This document shows, piece by piece, positions 18,421 to 28,576 of a DNA stretch of 64,000 nucleotides. The notes under the pieces were generated by a model. That model was not told where the DNA came from, made no database searches, and saw nothing but the letters and a program-made list of their open reading frames with translations. This DNA is from Sagittula salina (GTDB taxonomy: Bacteria > Pseudomonadota > Alphaproteobacteria > Rhodobacterales > Rhodobacteraceae). The first letter of the stretch is position 1. The number at the start of each line of letters is the position of its first letter. The translations under genes and the position numbers were made by a program. The DNA lies in assembly GCF_017813235.1 (NCBI RefSeq), contig NZ_JAGISH010000002.1, forward strand, positions 124,001 through 188,000, read 5' to 3'.

Positions 18421-18730
18421 TGCGTGTCCCACGCAGGGACAGTCCTCCGATGCAGTGAAATCAATGGCTTGGCGGTATACCTTCAGGGGATCGTAAGACT
18501 TTTCCGAGGGAGAGCCGCCGGATGCCGGGTCGCCGTGGATTCGGATACGGGGCGCCGGGGCTGACCGCCGTTGAGTATTTTTATCAAGCAGAAGCAGGGG
18601 GCGGGCGCTGTTTTCCCCGCCGTTGGCGCGTGACCGGAGAGGCGGGCCGGGCTTGCGGCGTGCGGGTTTCTGTTCGCGCGCCGCATGGGGCGGGGTTTGC
18701 CTGGGGTGACAGGGAACGTGCCGGGGGCGG
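18421..18730. other. 310-bp intergenic region, no gene seen
   Basis: A short inverted repeat TGTCCC/GGGACA (about 18424-18441) just after ccmG could be a weak terminator. A repeat copy lies at 18561-18600. I see no ribosome-binding-site-led coding sequence. Confidence 0.5.
18561..18600. repeat. Intergenic repeat, TGAGTATTT core (copy 2)
   Basis: CTGACCGCCGT, then TGAGTATTT (18572-18580), TTATC and AAGCAGAAGCAGG. It shares the core and the AAGCAGA tail with the element at 6787-6831, in the same orientation. Confidence 0.45.
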
Positions 18731-18856
18731 TCAGTGATCGCAGGCGGTGCGGTGGGCAGGGGCGCAGGGTACAGGCGGCTGTTCGGCGGCGGCGAGAGCA
18801 CCCATGAGGGCGAGGACCACGAGGGCCGTGGCTTGCATCAGGGTAAGGAGTTTCAT
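18731..18856 (-). CDS. Tiny secreted peptide, unrecognised (41 aa)
   Basis: Starts MKLLTLMQATALVVLALMG, ends HRTACDH. Residues 1-24 form a textbook Sec signal peptide (Lys, long hydrophobic core, ALAAA cleavage region), leaving a mature peptide of about 17 residues with two cysteines and two histidines. The ribosome binding site GAGGC lies about nine bases upstream. I do not recognise a family. A second small secreted Cys-containing product is at 27003-27152 but is not obviously homologous. It could be a lysis- or entericidin-like peptide, a metal binder or a non-functional frame. Confidence 0.4.
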   Translation of the reverse strand: MKLLTLMQATALVVLALMGALAAAEQPPVPCAPAHRTACDH

Positions 18857-19179
18857 GGCTGGCCTCGGTTGTTCGGGTCGGTCCGCGTCGGACAGGGTTG
18901 CGGGCGGCCGCGGGGGCCGGTGGGACGTCTCGGAAGATGGGGACGAAGGCGGCGGATTAAACCCGGGACCCGCGCGCGGAAAGCGTACAGGGTGTCGCAC
19001 CCCGCGCCCGGTGGCGGGGGTTTGCCGGGGGGGGGAACCGAAGGGCGTTACGGCCAACATGATTGAACGCCAAGTGCAGAAACCGGACCCAGGTGCCGGG
19101 CATTCAAAAGTCAAGATACCCCGTTCGTCGGTGCACGCTTCGCGTCGGCGAATATTGGTTGGAAGCGAGATCGGTTCGA
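18857..19179. other. 323-bp region without a confident gene
   Basis: Long frames run through here on both strands, but none has a ribosome binding site or recognisable protein features. Base composition becomes less GC-rich toward 19100, where the patch containing the SSB-tip remnant begins. Confidence 0.4.
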
Positions 19180-19558
19180 TCAAAAAGGAATTTCGTCGTC
19201 AAGATCTCGGCCGCCGGTCCCATATCCGCCATCAGCCCTCGGCAACTCTTTCCGAGGTGGTTCGATTTTCTTAATCTCTGGGGGCTTGGGCAGTTTGGGC
19301 TCGGCTTCTTTGGCGTCGTCGAGAAGCCCCATGATCTTCTCAAACCACGGCCACCAGGGACGCGCACTTTCACGCTCAATGTCTGCACTCAACCCCGCAA
19401 GTGACCGGGCCAGATCTGCGAACCGTTCATAGCGAGTGCGAGCTTTACTTACATCTTGGCGGGCTCCGCCAAGATGTCATAGAGCTTTTCTTTCTTCGCA
19501 TCTGGTGCGGTGGAGATTTCGACTTCACTAAGATTTTTTCTAGCTCGCTGTAACCCCT
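19180..19558 (-). pseudogene. Remnant of a gene whose product ends in an SSB-like tip
   Basis: In reverse orientation one frame reads about 35 residues ending EKLYDILAEPAKM, then stops. An overlapping frame continues with ARTRYERFADLARSLAGL, a Trp/Pro stretch (ARPWWPWFEKIMGLLDDA), a Pro/Lys-rich linker and the ending GGRDLDDEIPF. A frameshift near the hairpin at 19451-19477 would join the frames into one protein of about 130 residues. The last residues closely resemble the acidic C-terminal tip of bacterial SSB, which recruits repair and replication proteins, but no OB fold precedes it. If a gene is intact here, the only visible start is TTG at 19392 (70 residues). The region is more AT-rich than its neighbours, suggesting acquired DNA. 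Confidence 0.4.
19451..19477. repeat. Perfect 12-bp inverted repeat with 3-nt loop
   Basis: ACATCTTGGCGG (19451-19462), GCT, CCGCCAAGATGT (19466-19477). It sits at the junction of the two broken reading frames. It may be a terminator or an insertion scar; there is no U-tract. Confidence 0.55.
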
Positions 19559-19636
19559 AAAGGCATTCGGCGTACGGCGGGGGGACGTTGCATGCGCGAC
19601 CAATGCTGCTTCACAGGTTTTTCTCCCTTGCCAAAC

Positions 19637-19660
19637 AAAAAAGGCGCCCCGCAGGGCGCC
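19637..19660 (-). terminator. Intrinsic terminator of acnA
   Basis: GGCGCCC (19643-19649) and GGGCGCC (19654-19660) form a 7-bp stem with a 4-nt loop. Read on the reverse strand it is followed by TTTTTT (19642-19637). It lies 22 bases beyond the acnA stop codon. Confidence 0.85.
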
Positions 19661-19682
19661 TTTTGGTGTTGGGGTGGGGCGG

Positions 19683-22472
<2,790 letters not shown>

Positions 22473-22791
22473 GAGAACCTCCGGATGGGTGACTACATGG
22501 GTGATTGCGCCTCTCTTGCCGCAACGCAACAAACAACTCAAGGGGCCTGCGGCAATTTGTATGCCATTGTATGCAATATTTATGGGCCCCGGTGCGGTGC
22601 GGGCATTCCCTGCGGCGCGCTCCATGGCCAATGCGGGGCCAGTGGGGGACCAGTGCGCGAGCGCCATCGCGGGCGAGGCTGGCGTTCATGTGACATTCAG
22701 CAGTTTGTCACAGGCTCTCGCAAATGATTGATTGGTCCCGGTCGGGGGGGCGCGATACATCCGATGGGCAAGCACTGAAGACGAGGGGACA
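22473..22791. other. 319-bp divergent promoter region
   Basis: It separates acnA (reverse) from the DUF1223 gene (forward). It is relatively AT-rich around 22530-22580, where the acnA promoter is expected. I see no RNA gene and no clear operator. Confidence 0.4.
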
Positions 22792-23487
22792 ATGCGCGGA
22801 ATTCTGGCACTCGGGTTGGCGATCTGGACGGGCATCGCAGGGGCGGTGCAGGCCGATGATGCTCCCGTCGTGGTGGAACTCTTTACCTCGCAGGGCTGTT
22901 CCAGCTGCCCGCCCGCCGATGCGCTGCTGGCGGAACTGGCAGAACGCGACGACGTGATCCCGCTCGCCTTTCACGTGGATTACTGGGATTACATCGGCTG
23001 GAAAGACAACTTCGCCTCGCCGAAATTCACAAAGCGGCAAAAGGGTTACGCCCGCGCGGGCGGGTGGAAGATGATCTATACGCCGCAGATCGTCGTCAAC
23101 GGGATGGAGGACGTGGTGGGATCGCGGCCCGCGGAGGTCGCCGACCTGATAGCGGCGCACGAGGACAAGCCCGCCCACGCCAAGGTCACGCTGACGCGCC
23201 GCGGCGACCGCGTGCTGATCCGCGCGCAGGGCAATGGCCGGATGCAGGCCTGCGACGTTTCCGTGCTGCACTACGCGCCCGCGCAAGAGGTTACCATCGA
23301 CCGGGGAGAGAACGCGGGAAAGACGATTCTGTACACCCACATCGTGCGCGACTGGGACGTGACGGCGCGCTGGGACGGCACCGGCACCTTCGAGATGGAG
23401 GTGCCTTCGCCCGCCGGACAGCCGGTCGTGGTGTTGTTGCAGGCACCGAGATACGGGCCGATCCTCGCCGCCGCGCGGCTGGAGTAA
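22792..23487 (+). CDS. DUF1223 thioredoxin-fold exported protein
   Basis: 231 residues. The signal peptide is at residues 1-20 (cleavage near GAVQA). The mature part opens VVVELFTSQGCSSCPPADALL, the DUF1223 hallmark with a CSSC thioredoxin-like pair, followed by FHVDYWDYIGWKDNFASP and YTPQIVVNGMEDVVGS. The family is periplasmic; its redox partner is unknown. The ATG at 22792 gives the signal peptide; the frame start 20 codons upstream does not. Confidence 0.88.
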   Translation: MRGILALGLAIWTGIAGAVQADDAPVVVELFTSQGCSSCPPADALLAELAERDDVIPLAFHVDYWDYIGWKDNFASPKFTKRQKGYARAGGWKMIYTPQIVVNGMEDVVGSRPAEVADLIAAHEDKPAHAKVTLTRRGDRVLIRAQGNGRMQACDVSVLHYAPAQEVTIDRGENAGKTILYTHIVRDWDVTARWDGTGTFEMEVPSPAGQPVVVLLQAPRYGPILAAARLE

Positions 23488-23606
23488 CGGTTTCACCGTC
23501 AGCCGATGCGCTGAAATGACCGGCGGAATTCCGTCAGATTTGCCATTTCCGACAGATTATGCGCGCGCTCTGCCGGACGACAGGTCCAGGCAGCGTCTGG
23601 CAGGGC

Positions 23607-24506
23607 TCACTCTTCGCGGTATTTCGCCACGCGCTTTGGTTTCCAGCGGCGGTGCGTCCACATCCATTGGCCGGGATCGGCCTCGATGCGGACCTCAAGT
23701 CTGCGGGTGACTTCGGTCATCATCTCCAGCGGGTCGCCGTGCGGGACGGGGTCCTCGATCACCGCGTCAAAACCAAAGCCGTCGGGGCGGCGGATGCCGA
23801 AATAGGGGATCAGCAGCGCATCCGTCTTCAGCGCGATATCGGCAAAGGACAGCGCGGTCGGCGCGGGCTGGCCAAGGAAGGGGATGAGCGTGCCGGAGCT
23901 TTCGAAGACATCGAAGGCCACGGCGGCGATGCCGCCTTCGCGGATGTGGCGGATCAGCCCGATAGTGCCGCGACGACCCTGCTCAAAGACCGGTTCACCG
24001 ACCTCGCGGTAATTGCGGATGTAGCGTGCGTTCATGAAGGGGTTGGACATCGGTCGCAACAGCCCCGCCACGGTGTAGCCCCGCGCCACCAGTGCCGCGC
24101 GGGCGCAGATCGGGCTGCCGTAATGGCCGGTGATCAGCAGGACGGGGTGGCCGCTGGCGCGCGCCTCCTCCAGCACTGGCAGGCCCGGCCCGGTGACCGG
24201 GTAGGCGGCACCACGGGCCAGCATCTCGGCGGGGTCGTAATTCTCGATCAGGGCGCGGGCGAGGTTGTCGATGGCGCGTTCCGCGATCTCGCGCTTCCGT
24301 TTTGCGGGCGTGTCCGGCCAGACGAAATCGAGATTGTCCGCCACCCGGTCGTACCAGCCCAGCGCGGGGGCGGCGAGTCTGCGCACCAGCAGGGAGGTCA
24401 GCGCGAGCCTGCGACGTACGGGCAAAAGCCCCGTGACCGCGATATAGGCGTTCAGCGCCATGTCGGCGAAACGCTCGCCTCGGCTGCCCTGCTCTGTGTC
24501 GTTCAC
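23607..24506 (-). CDS. Lipid A type lysophospholipid acyltransferase, catalytic acid replaced
   Basis: 299 residues from the GTG at 24506. The fold is the LpxL/HtrB-like LPLAT family: NLDFVWPD near residue 58, VLLITGHYGSPICARAAL around 122-139, an RRGTIGLIRHIREGGIAAV block and VAFDVFESSGTLIPFLGQPA. Members transfer an acyl chain to lipid A precursors at the inner membrane. The usual catalytic pair is His-x4-Asp/Glu; here His128 is followed at +5 by Ile133, so the acid is missing. It may be a divergent subfamily with another acceptor or an inactive homologue. Confidence 0.75.
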   Translation of the reverse strand: MNDTEQGSRGERFADMALNAYIAVTGLLPVRRRLALTSLLVRRLAAPALGWYDRVADNLDFVWPDTPAKRKREIAERAIDNLARALIENYDPAEMLARGAAYPVTGPGLPVLEEARASGHPVLLITGHYGSPICARAALVARGYTVAGLLRPMSNPFMNARYIRNYREVGEPVFEQGRRGTIGLIRHIREGGIAAVAFDVFESSGTLIPFLGQPAPTALSFADIALKTDALLIPYFGIRRPDGFGFDAVIEDPVPHGDPLEMMTEVTRRLEVRIEADPGQWMWTHRRWKPKRVAKYREE

Positions 24507-24670
24507 CGTGCCGTCCTTGCCTGCCCTGGGTGTCCCCCTTCTAGGCAAGCCCCGCCGGGGCGGCAAGCCGGGGCGGCGGGAGGGAGCCGTGTCGCGGCTG
24601 TGTCGGGCTGAGCCGGGGGCCTTTGTCGGGTGCGGGGCTGCGTGGAAGGCGGGTCAGGAACGGGGCAGGG

Positions 24671-25726
24671 TTACTCGTCGGCGTCGGGGTCCAGCAGCTC
24701 GATCTCCCCGACAGAGACGAGGTCGCGGATGGCGGAAACCACGGCATTCATCGCCTTCTCGCCCACCTTCGGTTTGACCGAGCCCTTGTTGGCGGCCTCC
24801 TCGCGCAGGGATTCGGCCATGCGCTTGGACATGTTCGACAACAGGAATTCGGCGGTGCGGCCGTCTTCTTCCGATGTGGCGGCGGCGATGGCGGTGGCGA
24901 GCGTGTCCGGTGGCACGTCGCGGGTGATCTTCGGCACGTCGATGGCGTTGAGCCGTTCCGGGATGTTGGCAAAGGTAAAGATCGCCTTGCGCACGGCGTC
25001 GGCGAAGTCCTTGTCCTCCTCCTCAAGCTGCTGCAGCAGTTCGTCGCGCACGGCGGCGTTGGAGTAGTTGAGGATCGCGCCGAGGCGTTCGTCGGGGCGC
25101 TTGGCAAAGGCTTTCTCAGGCTCTGCGTCGATCTGCGCGGCGAGGCTGAGCCCGATGCGGTCGACGGCATCGGGGGTGACGCCGGTGGTCATGGAAACCG
25201 CATAAGAGATGCGGCGCGCCTTGTCGCCGGGCAGCAGCGACAGCACCTGCGCCGCCTTGCCCACGTCGATCTTCGACATCATGACGGCGGCGATCTCCGT
25301 GCTTTCGGACATCACCAGTTCCTCCAGCCGTTCGGGCGGCAGCGCGTTGATGCGGTCCCAGGGGTCGCCGGTCTGGCGCACGCCCGCCTCCTTGCGCAGG
25401 CGGGTGGCGGTGCGTGGATTGATCTTCCCGTCGAGGGCGCTGAGCGCGCCGGCCATGTCGCCGGGGAAGCTGAGGCCGATGGCTTCCAATTCGTCGGCGA
25501 ATTCGTTGACCACCTCGTTCAGAGTCTCGCGATTGATGTAGCGCATGTTGCCCAGAAGCATGGTCAGCTCCTCCTGCAGGTCGTCGGGCAGGGCAGAAAG
25601 GGGAACGTCCGACCCCTCGTTGAGCAGGAACTGGACGATGATGGCCGCCTTGGCCTTGCGCGAAAGCGGCAGCGTGCCGCGCGCCATGGGGCCTGGGAGG
25701 GCGGCGAGGGCGGTCATGTTCGACAT
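24671..25726 (-). CDS. fliG: Flagellar motor switch protein FliG (divergent, solitary)
   Basis: 351 residues, normal FliG length. Three regions are recognisable: the N-terminal domain (SRKAKAAIIVQFL), the middle domain ending VLSLLPGDKARRISYAVSMT and the C-terminal part with DAVRKAIFTFANIPERL and a final charged helix. FliG couples the stator to the rotor and sits on the MS ring. The middle-domain EHPQ motif reads SEST here and the usual FEDI reads FANI, so the protein is divergent. No other flagellar structural gene is nearby. The ATG at 25726 begins MSNMTALAALPG; the long upstream frame runs antisense to the response regulator and is rejected. Confidence 0.85.
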   Translation of the reverse strand: MSNMTALAALPGPMARGTLPLSRKAKAAIIVQFLLNEGSDVPLSALPDDLQEELTMLLGNMRYINRETLNEVVNEFADELEAIGLSFPGDMAGALSALDGKINPRTATRLRKEAGVRQTGDPWDRINALPPERLEELVMSESTEIAAVMMSKIDVGKAAQVLSLLPGDKARRISYAVSMTTGVTPDAVDRIGLSLAAQIDAEPEKAFAKRPDERLGAILNYSNAAVRDELLQQLEEEDKDFADAVRKAIFTFANIPERLNAIDVPKITRDVPPDTLATAIAAATSEEDGRTAEFLLSNMSKRMAESLREEAANKGSVKPKVGEKAMNAVVSAIRDLVSVGEIELLDPDADE

Positions 25727-25921
25727 GCGGGTGTCTCCGAAACTCAAGCGTGGGGATGTGGTAACGCTACAAGGTTGCCGGGGCCTTAAGGCGATTGCAT
25801 CGAGGGAGGGATAAATTTGCACGGAATTGCCGGGATTTCCGGGGACGCGTCTTAACTTTCCGTTGACTGGCCGGGGCGCAGATTGAGCGGCACCGGGGCG
25901 CGGGGAAAAGGGGAGATCACG

Positions 25922-26587
25922 ATGTTGGCTTTGCAAAGACATTACGAAGAGGAGGCAGTGGTCCGGGAATTCCCGCCGCCTGCCACCGCTCGGCTGGCAC
26001 AGGCCACAGGAAGCCCGGGGAGCTGCCTCGTGGTGGATGACGATAGCTTTGACCGCCGGCTGTTGCGGCGTTGTCTCGGCCGGGACCGGTCGGACATGGA
26101 AACCTTCGAGGTCGAGAACATCGCCGCCGCGCGGGCCTTCCTGGCGGAGCGTACGCCGGACCTGATTCTGCTCGATCATCGCCTGCCCGACGGGCTGGGC
26201 GCGGATTTCGCGCGGGAACTGCGCGCCGACCCGGCCCTGAGCGAGACGATGGTTTGCGTGATCACCAGCATTGACACACGGCTGTTGGACCCGGATGTGC
26301 CTTCTTTGTCGAAGGACAGCCTGACTCCTCAAAGCCTGCACGGCATGATCGAACGCTTCCTCGCGGAGCGCCGCGTGGCGGATGGTTCTGAAGCGCGGCA
26401 ACTGGTGACGGAGTTCGGCGGCGAGCTGCAGGACAGCATGTCGCGCGCCACGGCGCGAATGCTGCTGCTGCTCCGTCGGGTGAAAAGCACATCCCGCCGC
26501 AAGCTTCCGCGGGCGACGATGAACGACCTCGAACAACTCGAGGACATGCTGCTGACCTTTTCAGAGCTGTCAGCGCGGCGGAACTGA
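25922..26587 (+). CDS. Response regulator with receiver domain and helical C-terminal extension
   Basis: 221 residues. The receiver domain starts about residue 34: acidic pair in CLVVDDDSFDRR, phospho-acceptor Asp in DLILLDHRLPDGLG, switch Thr/Ser in VCVITSIDT and conserved Lys in SLSKDSL. No DNA-binding domain follows; the last 75 residues are charged helices (EARQLVTEFGGELQDSM and later). It is divergent from fliG across 195 bp, which may hint at a link to motility. The ATG at 25922 has a GGGGAGA ribosome binding site. Confidence 0.8.
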   Translation: MLALQRHYEEEAVVREFPPPATARLAQATGSPGSCLVVDDDSFDRRLLRRCLGRDRSDMETFEVENIAAARAFLAERTPDLILLDHRLPDGLGADFARELRADPALSETMVCVITSIDTRLLDPDVPSLSKDSLTPQSLHGMIERFLAERRVADGSEARQLVTEFGGELQDSMSRATARMLLLLRRVKSTSRRKLPRATMNDLEQLEDMLLTFSELSARRN

Positions 26588-26671
26588 GGGGACCCCGGAC
26601 CGGCTGGATGTTGGAAACGGGCACGATCGCCTTCCGTCCAGTCGCGAAGGCGGTCCCGGTCAGGCACCCAC

Positions 26672-26706
26672 TCGAACAGGATCCAGTCGAACAGGATCCA
26701 GTCGAA
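26672..26706. repeat. 15-bp tandem repeat, about 2.3 copies
   Basis: TCGAACAGGATCCAG at 26672-26686 and 26687-26701, followed by TCGAA. The inner decamer GAACAGGATC also occurs inverted at 27389-27398. Confidence 0.7.
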
Positions 26707-26831
26707 TGGGGGCGGTGACGATCAGGCGGTCACCGGAGCGGGATGCGCGATCGGCCGCAGGCGGGTTGGGCGGTTCCGGTCGGGTCTTGCCTTTCGCGAG
26801 CGCCCGGATTGAGGGGCGTCGGGTCGCCCGC

Positions 26832-26862
26832 TAGTCGATGCCCACGATATGGGCATCGACTA
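26832..26862. repeat. Perfect 13-bp inverted repeat, 5-nt loop
   Basis: TAGTCGATGCCCA (26832-26844), CGATA, TGGGCATCGACTA (26850-26862). Its right arm can pair alternatively: GGCATC 26852-26857 with GATGCC 26871-26876. A second inverted repeat AGTCATG/CATGACT lies at 26893-26909. Confidence 0.7.
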
Positions 26863-27002
26863 CCATGGGTGATGCCAAGCAGGGGTGACAACAGTCATGG
26901 GTCATGACTATGGGGCCGGGCGACTTCGCCCGGGCCGCTGGAAGATGTCCGGACCCGAGGCAAGCGAACTGCAGCGCTTGCATTGGGCCGCCTTACAGTG
27001 TG

Positions 27003-27152
27003 TCAGCTGCTGACGACCTTGCAGCTCTTGCTGTCAGCATCGAAGACCGTTCCTTCGGCGCAGGACATGGCCTGTGCGTCGTGGAAGGGGCAGGCGCTGG
27101 CGGCCAGCGGCGCCAGCGTCAGGATCAGTGCGGTGAAAATCGTCCTTGTCAT
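27003..27152 (-). CDS. Small secreted Cys-containing protein (49 aa)
   Basis: Starts MTRTIFTALILTLAPLAASA, a clear signal peptide, followed by a mature part beginning CPFHDAQAMSCAEGTVFDAD and ending KSCKVVSS. Three cysteines and the H-D-x-QAMSCAEGT pattern resemble a small secreted protein I believe is common in Rhodobacteraceae; no function is known to me. The ribosome binding site GGAG lies at the normal distance, and a G/C-rich hairpin in the leader (27173-27191) precedes it. The three cysteines could make one disulfide plus a free thiol or bind a metal. Confidence 0.7.
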   Translation of the reverse strand: MTRTIFTALILTLAPLAASACPFHDAQAMSCAEGTVFDADSKSCKVVSS

Positions 27153-27464
27153 CTTTTGCACTCCTGTTGGTTACCCCGTGCAGGCCGGGGTGACGGAAGG
27201 GTATCACGAGGCAGCAGGTTTTCCTAACGCGAAGCCGTGCCAACGCTTGCGGGCGGGGGGGGCAGACCGTTCCAACCTGCTGGAAAGCGGGCGCAAGGTA
27301 CCGGCCTGCTGAATACGGGCGGACGGTTCCTGAGCGCGCCGGTCACGCGTCCGGCGTGCCTATGGTTCAGTCGCGCCGTGGAGCGTCAGATCCTGTTCAG
27401 GAGACCCCGTTCGGGAGGCTCTGTTAAAAGGTCCTGTTCATGAGGCCGGTTCCGTGCGCCCGGC
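27153..27464. other. 312-bp intergenic region
   Basis: It holds a leader hairpin (ACCCCG 27173-27178, CGGGGT 27186-27191) just upstream of the small secreted protein gene on the reverse strand, and a nonamer TCCTGTTCA twice (27391-27399 and 27432-27440). No gene is seen. Confidence 0.5.
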
Positions 27465-27983
27465 TCAGTAAGCGTAGGCGGTGCCGGTCGAGATCGCTTC
27501 CGCCAGCGTGGCCTCGGCCCATGTGCCGCGCCCGCCTCGGGCGACGTTCTCGCGGTGCTGGATCAGCGCACCGACAAGGTCGCCTTCGAATACCAGCCCC
27601 TGACCCGTGTAGCTGCGCGCCAGCAGGTTGTCGGGATTGCGCGCCAGCGCGCGACCGTACCAGGCCCTTGCCTCCGCAGCCGCGCCCCGCCTGCGCGCGA
27701 GGAACCCGCGATAGGTCAGTACCCCGTCCGCCTGTTGATCCTGCATGGCGTCGAGTACCAGCGCCGCCATGTGGAACTGCCCGTCGTAGGCGTATTCGCG
27801 CACCGCGACCAGCCGCGCGGCGTCGTCCAGCGTCGGGGCGTGGGCGGTGAGGCATTTCTGCGAGGCAGGCTCCCAGACCTGCCCTGTCTTGAACTGCGGA
27901 TGTGACGGCGGCGCGGAGGTGTCGCCGCCCGCGGCCATGGCGTCAACGGGCAGGAGGGCCAGGAAGAGGGCGGTGCGCGGCAT
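27465..27983 (-). CDS. Exported TPR-repeat protein
   Basis: 172 residues from the ATG at 27983 (ribosome binding site GGAGG). A signal peptide (PRTALFLALLPVDAMAAG) is followed by two to three tetratricopeptide units, for example TYRGFLARRRGAAAEARAWY and ALARNPDNLLARSYTGQGLV. The N-terminal mature part contains one Cys (SQKCLTAHA). It is probably a periplasmic scaffold protein; the partner is unknown. It ends LAEAISTGTAYAY. No operon partner. Confidence 0.7.
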   Translation of the reverse strand: MPRTALFLALLPVDAMAAGGDTSAPPSHPQFKTGQVWEPASQKCLTAHAPTLDDAARLVAVREYAYDGQFHMAALVLDAMQDQQADGVLTYRGFLARRRGAAAEARAWYGRALARNPDNLLARSYTGQGLVFEGDLVGALIQHRENVARGGRGTWAEATLAEAISTGTAYAY

Positions 27984-28084
27984 GGGAACCTCCGGCAAAG
28001 GAACTGACCCCAGTGTGTCACGAGTCGCCCGTAACCGGCGAGTGTTTTGGACCTGCCTGGGTGTGCCGCGCCGCCGGGCGCAGC

Positions 28085-28576
28085 CTAGGCGGTGACGAGC
28101 GCGTTCGCTGCCAGTTCAAGACCGTCGGCGTAGATGATCTGTGGCGTGTCGAAAACCAGTTCGAAGAGGGTGAGTTCCTTCAGGCCGAGCGGGCGGATGA
28201 AGGTGCCGTCTATCATGCGCGCGACGGGAACCAGCGCCTGGGGCGCGCCAAAGAGCGCGGCGGCACGCCAGTCGCGCACGAGGATTTCCTGCGCGGCGCA
28301 GAGGGTGACGGCCTGCTCGGGCTTTTGCGTGCCGAGGCTTCCGGCATCGATTCCGACGGCGGCGACACGACGGCGGAAAGGGCGCAGCGCGGCGAGACGT
28401 GCGGTGCCTGCGTGGCGCGTGATGACGCTGTCGCCGGGGGTGAGGAATTCGACCGGCAGTTGCCCGTCGAGGGTCAGCACCGGGGTGCCGAGGGGAAGTG
28501 CGTTGATGGCCATGCCCGGCGCCAGATGGCGCGCGGGCAGGCCGCCCGCGTCGCGAGGGGTCTGTTCGTGATGCAT
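28085..28576 (-). CDS. Hedgehog/intein (Hint) domain protein
   Basis: 163 residues, essentially a single Hint_2-type domain: LPLGTPVLTLDGQLPVEFLTPGDSV near the N-terminus, an ILVRDWRAAALFG segment and a C-terminal part with IYADGLELAAN. In this Rhodobacterales family the domain is often fused to RTX repeats in large secreted proteins. Here the residue before LPLGTPV is Ala rather than the Cys or Ser needed to start self-splicing, so autoprocessing is doubtful. A stand-alone Hint domain without an attached toxin or RTX region is unusual but not unique. Confidence 0.75.
   Translation of the reverse strand: MHHEQTPRDAGGLPARHLAPGMAINALPLGTPVLTLDGQLPVEFLTPGDSVITRHAGTARLAALRPFRRRVAAVGIDAGSLGTQKPEQAVTLCAAQEILVRDWRAAALFGAPQALVPVARMIDGTFIRPLGLKELTLFELVFDTPQIIYADGLELAANALVTA

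Larger units (their letters stand above)
26588..27002. other. 415-bp intergenic region rich in inverted and tandem repeats
   Basis: No gene is seen. It contains a 7-bp stem at 26628-26652 (CGCCTTC/GAAGGCG, possible terminator of the response regulator), a tandem 15-bp repeat at 26672-26706, a perfect 13-bp inverted repeat at 26832-26862 and a 7-bp inverted repeat at 26893-26909. Confidence 0.6.
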
